Shown in pieces: positions 1 through 11,446 of a DNA stretch of 64,000 nt (positions are counted from its first letter, which is position 1; each line of letters begins with the position of its first letter). Origin of the DNA: Polyangia bacterium. Lineage in GTDB: Bacteria > Myxococcota_A > Polyangia > Polyangiales > JAUICN01. A program made the translations under genes and the position numbers. The notes below the pieces were generated by a model. It did not search any database and was not told where the DNA came from. It saw only the letters and a program-made list of their open reading frames with translations. The stretch lies in the NCBI GenBank assembly GCA_030427835.1, contig JAUICN010000010.1:62001-126000 (forward strand), read 5' to 3'.

Positions 1-193
1 AAACACAGGGTCGCTTCGAGTGATTAACAAATCAACCACCCTGAACTTCTTTGTTACGCGGTGCAGCACGACTGTTCAAGGCAACGATGCGTGTTTTTGG
101 GCGATTAATACGCCTACCCGAATGCCACGCTTGTTAATTATTTGTTAATTTTATTGAAGAGGATGGATGGGACTTGGTTTGACTCTCCTGTGA

Positions 194-1954
<1,761 letters not shown>

Positions 1955-2138
1955 GATCTCATCTCCTATTGGATCTCGTCCCTTGGCGGAATAGGGTTCG
2001 ATCGGAGCCGGGTTGGCGAGACTCTGTTCTCGCAAGTGAATCCCATGTTAGGGTCGGGCGTCCATTGTAACCAGGGCATGCGACTGGACCGCATTGCGCT
2101 GTTTTGATCATCTTTGTGAAACGAATAAGGAGCTACCC

Positions 2139-2894
2139 ATGGGATTGAAGAATCAACAGACTGTGATGTGGTCGGTGTTACCAATGCTTGGTGCGTTGGC
2201 AGTTCTATCGCTTGCGTTTTCTGGCTGCAAAAAGGACAAGGACAAGGATGATACGGGTGGAGGCATCCTGGATGGATCCGTGGACGACGGTAGCGTGACC
2301 TACGCTTGTGGAGGAAACGATTGCAATATCTTGGACGGCAGCGGCTGCTCCACGGGCTATGCCTGCTATTTTGTGACGCCCACCGGTGGGGGGGAACCTA
2401 CGGCTACCTGCGAACCTGATGGCGTAGGCACGGACGGAACCACCTGTACGGCGGACACCGATTGTGCTCCCGGGTTTGGCTGCGACATGGCCAGCAACCC
2501 CAAGGTTTGCCGAGCCTACTGCTGCTCAGCATCGGACGAGTGCCCGTCTGGCCAGGCCTGTGCCATTAGTTTAGAGGGGCCTTCCGGGGCCACGGGAGTG
2601 GGGCTTTGCTCCGCGTCTGACGAGTGCGATCTGGTGGCCCAGGATTGCACAGGTACGGGTAACGGCTGCTACCCCACAGGGAGCGGCAACAGCGTTCTTT
2701 GTGTTTCCGGTGGCTCCACCGCAGTGGGCAACGCCTGCACCAACGCCAACGACTGCGTGCCTGGCGCCACCTGCAACGGTGGAACCGGCACTTGTCAGAC
2801 CCTCTGCACCTTTGGGGATGCCGATGGTTGCGGCACCGGCAATCCGTGCAACGTGTTGCTGACGGGTTTTACCGACGTTGGATTGTGTACGTAA
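2139..2894 (+). CDS. Cys-rich secreted lipoprotein
   Basis: Signal peptide with lipobox LAFSGC then a DGSVDDG linker and regularly spaced Cys pairs; ATG with upstream aaggag. Confidence 0.8.
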   Translation: MGLKNQQTVMWSVLPMLGALAVLSLAFSGCKKDKDKDDTGGGILDGSVDDGSVTYACGGNDCNILDGSGCSTGYACYFVTPTGGGEPTATCEPDGVGTDGTTCTADTDCAPGFGCDMASNPKVCRAYCCSASDECPSGQACAISLEGPSGATGVGLCSASDECDLVAQDCTGTGNGCYPTGSGNSVLCVSGGSTAVGNACTNANDCVPGATCNGGTGTCQTLCTFGDADGCGTGNPCNVLLTGFTDVGLCT

Positions 2895-2918
2895 AAATCA
2901 TCTGAGAAATGGGACCAC

Positions 2919-2957
2919 GGGGAGGAGGCTCTTAGGGGCCCTCCTCCCTTTTTTTTG
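2919..2957 (+). terminator. Rho-independent terminator between the two Cys-rich paralogues
   Basis: GGGAGGAGG ... CCTCCTCCC hairpin followed by an uninterrupted run of Ts. Confidence 0.8.
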
Positions 2958-2967
2958 CGGAGCTGAC

Positions 2968-3756
2968 TTGCCTATTCACCCGGTAGTCGGCCTCTGGATG
3001 CTTCTCGCGTCGGGTTCTTTGGGTTGCGAACTGGGCTTCGATGGGGATGCAGATTACCCGGATGGACACGATTTTGTGGACGCCGGTGTTTCCATGGATG
3101 GCGGAGTATTTCTGGATGGCAGTGTGGCGGATGGGAGCTTTGGGAACCCGACTCGTACGGCGACTACGGTGGCACCACAACATTGCCCCACGGACTGTGA
3201 CCCAAGAACACCGGACGAGGGATGTGGCACGGACCATTGCTTGCTGACAGGAACCGTGGCGGTGTGCTCTTCGCTGGGGATCGGTACGGGTTTGGAGGGT
3301 ACGGCCTGCACGGACACCGCCGACTGCGCGGGAGGTTTGGCCTGCGCCCTGGTGGAGGGCACGGCACAGTGTGCACGCCCCTGCTGTGAGGACAACGACT
3401 GTGGAGTCACGGATGCCTGTACCTTGCCTGGTGTACTTGCGGGTGCCACGGCCACGGATTGGCATTTTTGCGCCCCAGTGCGGACTTGCGGTCTTCTCCA
3501 CTCAGACTGCGACCAGGGTGAATCCTGTTACGTGGTGAGCGGTACGGGAGATACACAGTGCCTCACTGCGGGTAACTTGGGTGAGGGCGATGCCTGCGAC
3601 CATATCAATAGCTGTGGCCCAAGCTTTTCCTGTGTGGGGGCTATTGCCCAGAGCCGATGTGTGCAGCTGTGTGACCTTTCCCAAACGACATCCTGCGGTG
3701 GCGCGGCCTGTGTACAGCAACCACAAACGCCCAGCGGCATTGGATTGTGTCAGTAG
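2968..3756 (+). CDS. Cys-rich lipoprotein, paralogue of the preceding gene (probable TTG start at 2968)
   Basis: Lipobox-like SGSLGC; Cys spacing collinear with the 2139-2894 product; upstream part of the ORF overlaps the terminator so an internal start is preferred. Confidence 0.7.
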   Translation: MPIHPVVGLWMLLASGSLGCELGFDGDADYPDGHDFVDAGVSMDGGVFLDGSVADGSFGNPTRTATTVAPQHCPTDCDPRTPDEGCGTDHCLLTGTVAVCSSLGIGTGLEGTACTDTADCAGGLACALVEGTAQCARPCCEDNDCGVTDACTLPGVLAGATATDWHFCAPVRTCGLLHSDCDQGESCYVVSGTGDTQCLTAGNLGEGDACDHINSCGPSFSCVGAIAQSRCVQLCDLSQTTSCGGAACVQQPQTPSGIGLCQ

Positions 3757-3817
3757 TGGGTTGACCAGAATGTCTGCCACGTAGGCGGCGGTGTTGGGAC
3801 CCTGCTATCATGGGGAC

Positions 3818-6001
3818 ATGTGCCCGGCCACTGCACCCCACCCGTGGAACCCTGAACTCTTTATCAACCGAGAGCTCTCCTGGTTGGAGTTCAACGGACG
3901 GGTGCTGGGAGAAGCGCTTGATCCAAGTGTGCCACTTCTGGAACGCCTGAAGTTTGCGGCGATCACCTCCACCAATCTGGATGAGTTCTTCATGGTGCGT
4001 GTTGCAGGCCTGTTTGAACAGGTGGCGGCGGAAGTGATGGACGTTCCTGCCGATGGAATGACTGCTGGGGAACAACTGGAGGCCATATCTAGCCGCTGTC
4101 ACGGCATGATCGACCAACTTCACCGCCTGATGGTGGATGAACTGCTGCCTGCCATGTCTTCTCACGGTGTACAGCTGGTACGACCCGAGGATTTGGATTC
4201 GGAGCAGCAGATGAAGCTCACAGCGTATTTTCGAGGGCAGGTGCTTCCGGTTCTCACGCCGCTCGCTATCGATCCCGGCCACCCATTTCCCCACATTCGC
4301 AATCGCAGCCTCAACTTGGTGGCGATCCTCTCCCGGCAACACTCCCCCGCAACCCAAGCGTTTGCCGTGCTTCAGGTGCCCAGCGTGCTGCACCGGCTCG
4401 TGCACGTGGACCCGCCCCCTGCCGCGGAGGACGGCAGCGTCACCCAACGGGTGGTGTTGTTGGAAGACGTGATTGCTGCCCACCTTGGGGATCTATTTCC
4501 CGGGTTTCAGTGCCTGGGTGCGTGGCCGTTTCAGGTGATTCGTAATTTTGATTTCGAAATCGACGAGGAAGAGGCCGAGGATCTTCTTGAAACGGTCAAG
4601 GAAGAGGTGCGTCGAAGGGACCAGGGCCGAGCGGTGTGCCTCACCGTGGGACGCGACATGGAAGCCCCAGCCATTGCCCTACTGAAGCAGTCCCTGCAGG
4701 TGGATCCACGGTACGTTTTTCTGGTGGATGGACCTCTGGCACCACAGGACCTGCAAGGCTTGGCACACCCGCTACAGCAACAGACCCCGCTTCTGGACCC
4801 ACCGTTTACACCTGCGGAGTACCCCCACCTCGAGGATGCGGAGGACCTCTTTGATGTGATCTCAAAGGGCGACGTGTTGTTGCATCACCCCTACGACTCC
4901 TTTGATCCGGTTGTGGACTTTGTTTCCAGGGCCGCTGTGGACCCAAACGTTCTCGCCATCAAACAAACCCTGTACCGGACCAGCGGCGATAGCCCCATCG
5001 TGAAGGCGCTTGTGACTGCGGCGGAAAACGGCAAGGAAGTGGCCGCCCTGGTGGAAATCAAGGCTCGATTCGATGAGGAAAACAATATCCAGTGGGCCCA
5101 GGCCCTGGAAAATGCAGGAGTGCACGTCATCTATGGCCTTTTGGGGCTGAAGACCCATTGTAAGGTTTCCCTGGTGGTGCGCAGGGAGGGCCCCGCCCTG
5201 CGACGCTACGTGCACTTGGGTACCGGAAACTACAACCCGCACACCGCAAAGCTCTACACGGATCTCAGTTTTTTTACTGCAGGCCAGGCGTTTGGGGAGG
5301 ACGCCACAGCGCTTTTCAATCTGCTGACCTCGTGTACGGCGCCGCTGCAATGGAGAAAACTCACGGTGGCTCCGTTGGGTTTCCACGAACGAATTTTGGC
5401 TGCGATTCACCGAGAAACCCAATACGCCCTGGCAGGAAAGCCAGCACAGATCATCGCGAAGATGAACTCCCTGGTGGATCCGGATGTGGTTCGAGGCTTG
5501 TACGCGGCATCACAGGCGGGTGTGGAGATTGATCTTATCGTCCGGGGGATTTGCTGCATTCGACCGCAGGTCCCGGGAATAAGCGATCGTATTCGGGTGC
5601 GAAGCGTGGTGGACCGTTTTCTAGAACATAGCCGGATCTTTTATTTTGAAGCGGGGGGCGCCCAGGATGTGTACGGGTCCAGTGCTGATTGGATGCCACG
5701 GAACTTTCAGCGCCGCGTGGAGGTGATGTTTCCCATTGAGGATCCTGTGCTGAAGGAACAAACCCTCGCTCAGCTTCGGATTACCCTGGCGGACAACAGC
5801 AAGGCCCATGAACTTAAGGCCGACGGAAGTTATGTGCGCGCCACGGGAATCCCCGGGCAGCCCACCGTTCGAAGCCAGGCTGCGTTGTTGGAGCAATCCC
5901 GTAGGCGGGCCTCGGAAGCCGCAAAGAGTGAGGCAATTCAACGCCCCTTTGTGGTTCGACCGGTTCGCAACCGTCCTACCAAGGCTCCTGACCCCTCCTG
6001 A
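3818..6001 (+). CDS. ppk1: polyphosphate kinase 1
   Basis: FINRELSWLEFNGRVL, TNLDEFFMVRVAGL, HHPYDSF, IKQTLYRTSGDSPIVKAL, KTHCKVSLVVRREG, HLGTGNYNPHTAKLYTDLSFFTA. Confidence 0.98.
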   Translation: MCPATAPHPWNPELFINRELSWLEFNGRVLGEALDPSVPLLERLKFAAITSTNLDEFFMVRVAGLFEQVAAEVMDVPADGMTAGEQLEAISSRCHGMIDQLHRLMVDELLPAMSSHGVQLVRPEDLDSEQQMKLTAYFRGQVLPVLTPLAIDPGHPFPHIRNRSLNLVAILSRQHSPATQAFAVLQVPSVLHRLVHVDPPPAAEDGSVTQRVVLLEDVIAAHLGDLFPGFQCLGAWPFQVIRNFDFEIDEEEAEDLLETVKEEVRRRDQGRAVCLTVGRDMEAPAIALLKQSLQVDPRYVFLVDGPLAPQDLQGLAHPLQQQTPLLDPPFTPAEYPHLEDAEDLFDVISKGDVLLHHPYDSFDPVVDFVSRAAVDPNVLAIKQTLYRTSGDSPIVKALVTAAENGKEVAALVEIKARFDEENNIQWAQALENAGVHVIYGLLGLKTHCKVSLVVRREGPALRRYVHLGTGNYNPHTAKLYTDLSFFTAGQAFGEDATALFNLLTSCTAPLQWRKLTVAPLGFHERILAAIHRETQYALAGKPAQIIAKMNSLVDPDVVRGLYAASQAGVEIDLIVRGICCIRPQVPGISDRIRVRSVVDRFLEHSRIFYFEAGGAQDVYGSSADWMPRNFQRRVEVMFPIEDPVLKEQTLAQLRITLADNSKAHELKADGSYVRATGIPGQPTVRSQAALLEQSRRRASEAAKSEAIQRPFVVRPVRNRPTKAPDPS

Positions 6002-6060
6002 TTTTCACGGAGGTAGCCGTTGGTTGACGTTCATGGTTGGCCGTTGTTGAATGGTCAGCC

Positions 6061-6411
6061 ATGGGACGTTTGTCTAGATTCGGAAGAGTATCGGCATGTT
6101 TGACTTTGCTTGCCGTGGGAGGAGGCAATTTGTCCGCCTGTTACCACCATGAATACCGGGTCGCGGGGATGGTTCGGGAGGAGCGCCCAGCACTTCGGGA
6201 ATGGCGCAGCTATTTGATGTGGGGGTTGATCGATCTGAACGAGGAAACGGATCTACGCCGCCATTGCCCCCAGGGAATCGCTACCATCGAAAACCAGGTC
6301 AACATTTTCAACGGCGCACTGCTTATTCTTACGTTGGGGGTCTATGCAAGTTCCACCGCGAAAGTGTACTGCCGACAAACAGATATGGATGACAGGGCGG
6401 ATCCTCTCTAG
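6061..6411 (+). CDS. Bor-family-like lipoprotein
   Basis: LSACYHHEYRV lipobox and C-terminal NIFNGALLILTLGVYASSTAKVYC resembling the Bor family pattern NGLLGFITLGIYTPLEARVYC. Confidence 0.6.
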   Translation: MGRLSRFGRVSACLTLLAVGGGNLSACYHHEYRVAGMVREERPALREWRSYLMWGLIDLNEETDLRRHCPQGIATIENQVNIFNGALLILTLGVYASSTAKVYCRQTDMDDRADPL

Positions 6412-6434
6412 GCGGATACCCCGCCCGAACCACC

Positions 6435-8033
6435 ATGCGCTTTTCCATTCCAGTTCGCATTTTTGTGGGTTTTACGGCCACTCTCGCTTGTTATGGTGCG
6501 CTGGTTTGGGTCGGGCTTCAACAACGGGAGGGTGCATCGAGGGCTGCACAGGTACTCACGCGGGGTTACTTTCCCACAATCTCATGCCTCGAGGGGGTGA
6601 CCCGCACGCAAACCATGGTGTTGAGCGCGCTGGGAGGAACGGGTGGACCTGTCGCGGTACCGCACCTGCGGGTGCTACGACGCCAACGCACCTCCCAACT
6701 TGAAACGTGCTTGAAGGAAACACTACAGCTTCAACAACTACTCATTCATACCGGTTTCGCGAAGGACCCGGCCGCACACCATATTCGCAGCCACGTATCT
6801 GCGGCGATTCAGATCGGGCGCGAGCTGGAACTTGTGCACGATCGCTGGGATGAGAAGGTGAGCTCCGGCCTCCTGGTTGGGAAACCCAACAGCCCCGCCG
6901 CATTGAATACTTCTGCGGAACTGAAGTCGCTGCGCCAACGGGAACGTTTGCTCGCGCGGGAGCTGGCAGTTTCTCGGGAAAGGGCGATTTCTCGTTTTCG
7001 GGAAATTTCACACCGTTCCACCGCAACGCAGGAGGATTTTTCAAGGTTCTTTACGGTGCTGTCCATCATTTCAATCGTGGTGGGACTGATCGTCCTGTGG
7101 TGGTCCTACCGCCTGCTCCTTCCACTTACACGGCTTCAACGTCGCGTCACCGCAGTGACACGGGGAGATTTTTCCCGGGAGTTTGATGTCCCTAAGTCTG
7201 GAGAGCTTGGGCAGCTGGAGATTCAGTTCGAACGGATGGTGATGGCCCTGTCGGCGCGGGACCAGCGGTTGAGGGAAGCGGCTCAGGCTACCCGGGCCCT
7301 GCAGGAGCGATTGATTCTCAGCGAACGGCTGGCAGCCGTGGGACAGATGGCGGCTCACGTAGCCCACGAGGTGCGCAACCCCCTGTCCAGCATTGGTTTG
7401 AATATGGAGCTATTGGCGGAAGACGCGATGGAGTTTCGACCGGAAAACGCCCAACTGGTTCATTCAGTCCAACGGGAAATTGAACGGCTATCACAGATTA
7501 CGGATGACTACTTGAACCTGGCTCGGCAACCTTCCCCGGTGCTCAGCCCAACCGATGTGGGAGCACTGCTTCGGGAAATTACGGATTTCATGGCAGCCGA
7601 AATGCGGGACACTGGCGTGACTTTGGATCTTAGTGTTTCCGAGGACCTTCCCATTGTGGGGTTGGACCGCGATCAGTTTCGGCAGGCCATGGTGAACCTA
7701 TTGCGCAACGCCCAGGAATCCATGGTGGACGGCGGCCAGGTGCAACTTTCTGCCTCCAAAACACGCGTTGCAGACACCACCGGTGAAGGGCGTGGGGCGG
7801 TTGAAGTTCTGGAAATTCAAGTGGTAGACCATGGCACGGGCATGGATGAAAGCACCCAACGAAACCTGTTTGACCCGTTCTACACAACCAAGGAACGGGG
7901 GACCGGGTTGGGGCTCCCGCTCACTCGACAAATCATTGCGGCACACGGGGGAAGCATCCTGTGTCGATCAAAGCCGGGCGAAGGCACCATGTTTGTGATA
8001 ACGCTGCCTACGTCAACGACGCAAACGAGCTAG
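6435..8033 (+). CDS. membrane sensor histidine kinase (HAMP + HisKA + HATPase)
   Basis: Two TM segments, HAMP region, HVAHEVRNPLSSIGLNMELL H-box, N box NLLRNAQESM, G boxes DHGTGMD / GTGLGLPLTRQII. Confidence 0.93.
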   Translation: MRFSIPVRIFVGFTATLACYGALVWVGLQQREGASRAAQVLTRGYFPTISCLEGVTRTQTMVLSALGGTGGPVAVPHLRVLRRQRTSQLETCLKETLQLQQLLIHTGFAKDPAAHHIRSHVSAAIQIGRELELVHDRWDEKVSSGLLVGKPNSPAALNTSAELKSLRQRERLLARELAVSRERAISRFREISHRSTATQEDFSRFFTVLSIISIVVGLIVLWWSYRLLLPLTRLQRRVTAVTRGDFSREFDVPKSGELGQLEIQFERMVMALSARDQRLREAAQATRALQERLILSERLAAVGQMAAHVAHEVRNPLSSIGLNMELLAEDAMEFRPENAQLVHSVQREIERLSQITDDYLNLARQPSPVLSPTDVGALLREITDFMAAEMRDTGVTLDLSVSEDLPIVGLDRDQFRQAMVNLLRNAQESMVDGGQVQLSASKTRVADTTGEGRGAVEVLEIQVVDHGTGMDESTQRNLFDPFYTTKERGTGLGLPLTRQIIAAHGGSILCRSKPGEGTMFVITLPTSTTQTS

Positions 8034-8079
8034 ACGACGTAATCAACAGGATGGTTCATTCCATTTCGGGGTATCTTTC

Positions 8080-8850
8080 ATGACGGTTTCAAAAACTGAC
8101 GAACAAACCCAGGGCCCTAGACACGATGGGCGTGCGGTCAATCAATGCCGAGAAACACGGGTGCAGCTGGGGTTTCAACGTTTTCCAGAGGGCTCTGTAC
8201 TCTACGACTGTGGGAGAACCCGTGTGATGCTCGCGGCATCGGTGGATGAAAAGGTGCCCCGCTGGCTGGAAGAGGAGGGCAAGGGTTGGCTGACTGCGGA
8301 GTATGCCATGCACCCCCGGTCCAACCCTGACCGCAAATCCCGAGATGGACGCAAGGGCCGCGTGGATGGACGGAGTACGGAGATTCAAAGGTTGATCGGA
8401 CGGTCCCTGCGTGCCTGTTTGGACCTCAAGGAATTGGGCCCCCGATCCATGTTTGTGGATTGTGACGTATTGGATGCGGACGGGGGGACACGAACCGCAT
8501 CGGTTACCGCGGGATCCATTGCGGTGGCCCTCGCTGTTCACAAGCTGCACCAGAAAGGCCTGGTGAAGCCCACCGCTCTTAAAACGTTGGTGGCTGCGGT
8601 GAGTGTCGGTATGGTAGACGGGCGCCCTGTACTTGATTTGGACTACCCAGAAGACAGCACAGCCGATGTGGATCTGAATGTGGTGGCCACAGCTACAGGC
8701 GAACTTGTGGAAGTTCAGGGAACCGCAGAGGGGACTCCAACTCCCAAGGACCAGTTACACGCCATGCTGGATTTGGCCCTGGAAGGCATTGCAAGCTTGG
8801 TAGAGATGCAGCGCAAGGTACTGCGCGAAGCCGGCGTCGACGTTCTGTAA
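8080..8850 (+). CDS. rph: ribonuclease PH
   Basis: GSVLYDCGRTRVMLAASVDEKVPRWLEEEGKGWLTAEYAMHPRSNPDRKSRDGRKGRVDGRSTEIQRLIGRSLRA. Confidence 0.97.
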   Translation: MTVSKTDEQTQGPRHDGRAVNQCRETRVQLGFQRFPEGSVLYDCGRTRVMLAASVDEKVPRWLEEEGKGWLTAEYAMHPRSNPDRKSRDGRKGRVDGRSTEIQRLIGRSLRACLDLKELGPRSMFVDCDVLDADGGTRTASVTAGSIAVALAVHKLHQKGLVKPTALKTLVAAVSVGMVDGRPVLDLDYPEDSTADVDLNVVATATGELVEVQGTAEGTPTPKDQLHAMLDLALEGIASLVEMQRKVLREAGVDVL

Positions 8851-8918
8851 ACCGGTCCAAAAAAGGTATTTTCCAGCGAGTGCTGCTACTGCGTTCGCCT
8901 GCTATCCTACCCTTTCAC

Positions 8919-8995
8919 GCGCCCGTAGCTCAGCTGGATAGAGCGGCGGCCTTCTAAGCCGATGGTCGGAGGTTCGAGTCCTCCCGGGCGTGCCA
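8919..8995 (+). tRNA. tRNA-Arg (anticodon TCT), CCA encoded
   Basis: GCGCCCGTAGCTCAGCTGGATAGAGCGGCGGCCTTCTAAGCCGATGGTCGGAGGTTCGAGTCCTCCCGGGCGTGCCA folds into a cloverleaf; anticodon loop CTTCTAA. Confidence 0.95.
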
Positions 8996-9097
8996 GGATT
9001 CAGTGAACGCGAGCAGTCGAGCGCCACGGTAGGTGGGAGCAAGGGCGATGTATTGCCCGCAGCGGGAGGAACCCGGAAGTTCCTCCCGAAATGCAGT

Positions 9098-9135
9098 CAG
9101 CTGAGCTACGGGCGCGTGAGAGGGAAGAATAGCAG
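9098..9135 (-). pseudogene. inverted partial copy of the tRNA-Arg 5' half plus its upstream promoter region
   Basis: Reverse complement CTGCTATTCTTCCCTCTCACGCGCCCGTAGCTCAGCTG matches 8899-8936 (CTGCTATCCTACCCTTTCACGCGCCCGTAGCTCAGCTG) at 35/38 positions. Confidence 0.85.
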
Positions 9136-9149
9136 AAATATCTGAAGAT

Positions 9150-9719
9150 TCAGGGCTCTGTGGGGGTGGTGTGGCGGCCCATCCAGGGGACATCAGGGAT
9201 GGCGCGCCGGTGGTTTTCGAACCGTGCCATGACGAAAAGTAAATCACTCAATCGGTTTAGGTAGCGAATGAGCTCCCCACGAACCGTGTCCTGGTGGCTC
9301 AGCGCGACTACGGCCCGTTCTGCTCTTCTGCACGAGGTGCGTGCCACATGCAGATGGGAGGCTTCCACGGACCCGCCTGGTAGAATGAACGTGGTGAGCG
9401 GCTTGAGCTGCGCTTCCATGTGGTCGATTTCTTTTTCCATCGTGGACACTTGATCGTCGTCAATTTTGGCCACCGTGGAAGCCTGGCGTGCCGAGGGTTC
9501 CGTGGCGAGCTCTGCGCCCAGATCAAACAGTTCCGACTGAATTCGGACCAAGCTCTTTTTCATGGCATCGCCTATCTCCAGTGAAGCGACAAGGCCAAGA
9601 ACGCTGTTGAGTTCGTCCACCTGACCGTAGGAGTCGACACGAAAATGGTGTTTGGCAACTCGGCCTCCCCCAAACAAACCCGTGAATCCGTCGTCGCCCT
9701 TGGTGGTGTAGATTTTCAT
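9150..9719 (-). CDS. cob(I)yrinic acid a,c-diamide adenosyltransferase (PduO type)
   Basis: MKIYTTKGDDGFTGLFGGGRVAKHHFRVDSYGQVDELNSVLG; FILPGGS..ASHLHVARTSCRRAER; RYLNRLSDLLFVMAR. Confidence 0.95.
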   Translation of the reverse strand: MKIYTTKGDDGFTGLFGGGRVAKHHFRVDSYGQVDELNSVLGLVASLEIGDAMKKSLVRIQSELFDLGAELATEPSARQASTVAKIDDDQVSTMEKEIDHMEAQLKPLTTFILPGGSVEASHLHVARTSCRRAERAVVALSHQDTVRGELIRYLNRLSDLLFVMARFENHRRAIPDVPWMGRHTTPTEP

Positions 9720-10666
9720 ATAAGTTGGTTTCCTATCATGGATCTCAACCCGGGAGCAGCTTCCTGTGCGCCCATGCGCCTTTTGCCCTCGAGCTGCAGA
9801 TCCGTGATGAGGAACTTTCCATCGGCACATTGGACGGTTACGCCTTCAGGGCCAACCGAAAGCACTGTGCCGGGCGCCGGGTGATCGCTCTGTGAAGTTT
9901 CTTTCCCCAACGGGGAGCCCACTGCGGAACCCGCAAAGATTTTGATCCGCTTGTTGCCCCATACTGTAAACGTTCCCGGCCAGGGGTGCATGGCACGAAT
10001 GAGGTGAGGTAGACTTTCCGCCAACCTGTTCCACCGGATGTGGCCGTGCTCACGGGTTAGAATAGGAGCAAGCGTGGCTAGGTCATGGTTCTGGGGTTGG
10101 GCTTTGTGGGTGCCGTCCAGGCAGGATTGGAGTTCCTGATCTAGGAGGGTCGCACTGAGCTGGGAGAGCCGTTCTGTCAGGCTCTCGCCTGTATCCTCAG
10201 ATGTGATTGGCGTGGCCTTACGCGTGTACACTGGCCCGGTGTCGAGCCCCTCATCCATGTGCATGAGACACACCCCGGTTTCAGCATCCCCATGGGCAAT
10301 GGCCCACTGAATCGGGGCCGCGCCTCGCCACCGCGGCAACAACGACGCGTGCACATTGATACAACCGTGCATCGGCAGCTCGAGGACTGAAGCGGGAAGA
10401 ATGCGGCCGTAGGCAATGACCACCGCCACGTCCGGCGACCAATCGCGCAGCTGATCTAAAAACTCTGGTTTTCGAACGCCCTTGGGTTGCAGTACGGGTA
10501 TGCCCAGTTCTTGGGCCCGTTGTTTCACGGGAGGTGGCTTCAACTGCATGCCCCTACCCGAAGGTTTGTCGGGTCGAGTGACCACACCCACTACCTCACC
10601 CACGCGGGTACAGGCGTCCAATGCTGGAACCGAGAACTGGGGGGTTCCAAAGAAAACGATGCGCAT
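9716..10666 (-). CDS. fmt: methionyl-tRNA formyltransferase
   Basis: MRIVFFGTPQFSVPALDA; VAYGRILPASVLELP; NVHASLLPRWRGAAPIQWAIAHGD; 4-bp overlap with the downstream adenosyltransferase. Confidence 0.96.
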   Translation of the reverse strand: MRIVFFGTPQFSVPALDACTRVGEVVGVVTRPDKPSGRGMQLKPPPVKQRAQELGIPVLQPKGVRKPEFLDQLRDWSPDVAVVIAYGRILPASVLELPMHGCINVHASLLPRWRGAAPIQWAIAHGDAETGVCLMHMDEGLDTGPVYTRKATPITSEDTGESLTERLSQLSATLLDQELQSCLDGTHKAQPQNHDLATLAPILTREHGHIRWNRLAESLPHLIRAMHPWPGTFTVWGNKRIKIFAGSAVGSPLGKETSQSDHPAPGTVLSVGPEGVTVQCADGKFLITDLQLEGKRRMGAQEAAPGLRSMIGNQLI

Positions 10667-10682
10667 GGAACCGGGGAGCTTT

Positions 10683-11216
10683 CTAGACCGCTTCGTCCAT
10701 GGAGTGGCCGCCACCGGCTGCACGCTTGAGCATGGCACGATGGACCATGCGGCGTTTCAGGGGACTCAGGTGATCGATCATGAGCTTGCCATCCAGATGG
10801 TCCAATTCGTGTTGAATGGCGATGGCAAGCAAACCGTCGGTTTCAAGCTCGAATGGGGCGCCGTTGCGGTCCTGGGCTTTCACTTTTACTCGCTCCGCCC
10901 GCTTCACGTCTTCCTGCACTCCTGGAAAGGAGAGGCAGCCCTCCTCCCAACTGATGGAATCGATTTTTTCTGTGATGACCGGGTTGGCGAACACCCGAAG
11001 GTCACTGGGCTCATCCTCACCCGTGGATACGTCCACGATGAACAGTTGGAGAGCCACGCCGATTTGGGTGGCAGCCAACCCCACACCCGGGGCTGCGTAC
11101 ATGGTCTCTGCCATATCATCCACAAGAGCTTGAAAACTTTCACCAAAGTCCTCCACTGGCTTGCCAGGGATCCGGAGCCGTTTGTCCGGGTAGTGCAGAA
11201 TGGTACGAACCGCCAT
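10683..11216 (-). CDS. def: peptide deformylase
   Basis: APGVGLAATQIGV, EEGCLSFPG, QHELDHLDGKLMID motifs. Confidence 0.96.
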   Translation of the reverse strand: MAVRTILHYPDKRLRIPGKPVEDFGESFQALVDDMAETMYAAPGVGLAATQIGVALQLFIVDVSTGEDEPSDLRVFANPVITEKIDSISWEEGCLSFPGVQEDVKRAERVKVKAQDRNGAPFELETDGLLAIAIQHELDHLDGKLMIDHLSPLKRRMVHRAMLKRAAGGGHSMDEAV

Positions 11217-11446
11217 GCCCCTAATGTGGGGCCGTTTTAGGGGTCCAGCAACCCCAGAGCGTATGGCAAAGGGCGCCTAGACACTGTCGCTGACCTACCG
11301 GCCTACCTGTCTATTTTCTAGGGACTGGGGATCCAAGGGCATTCCATCACGAAGTTAGTGCGCCTACAGGGTGGCAAACGGGGCTTCCGCTTTTTCCACG
11401 CGCCGACGCAACAGGCTGGAATGGGGTACCCGGCAGGGCGATATTC

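Noticed and set aside
8954-9247. Minus-strand ORF ending HAREDSNLRPSA
   Set aside because: This peptide is the antisense translation of the tRNA-Arg gene
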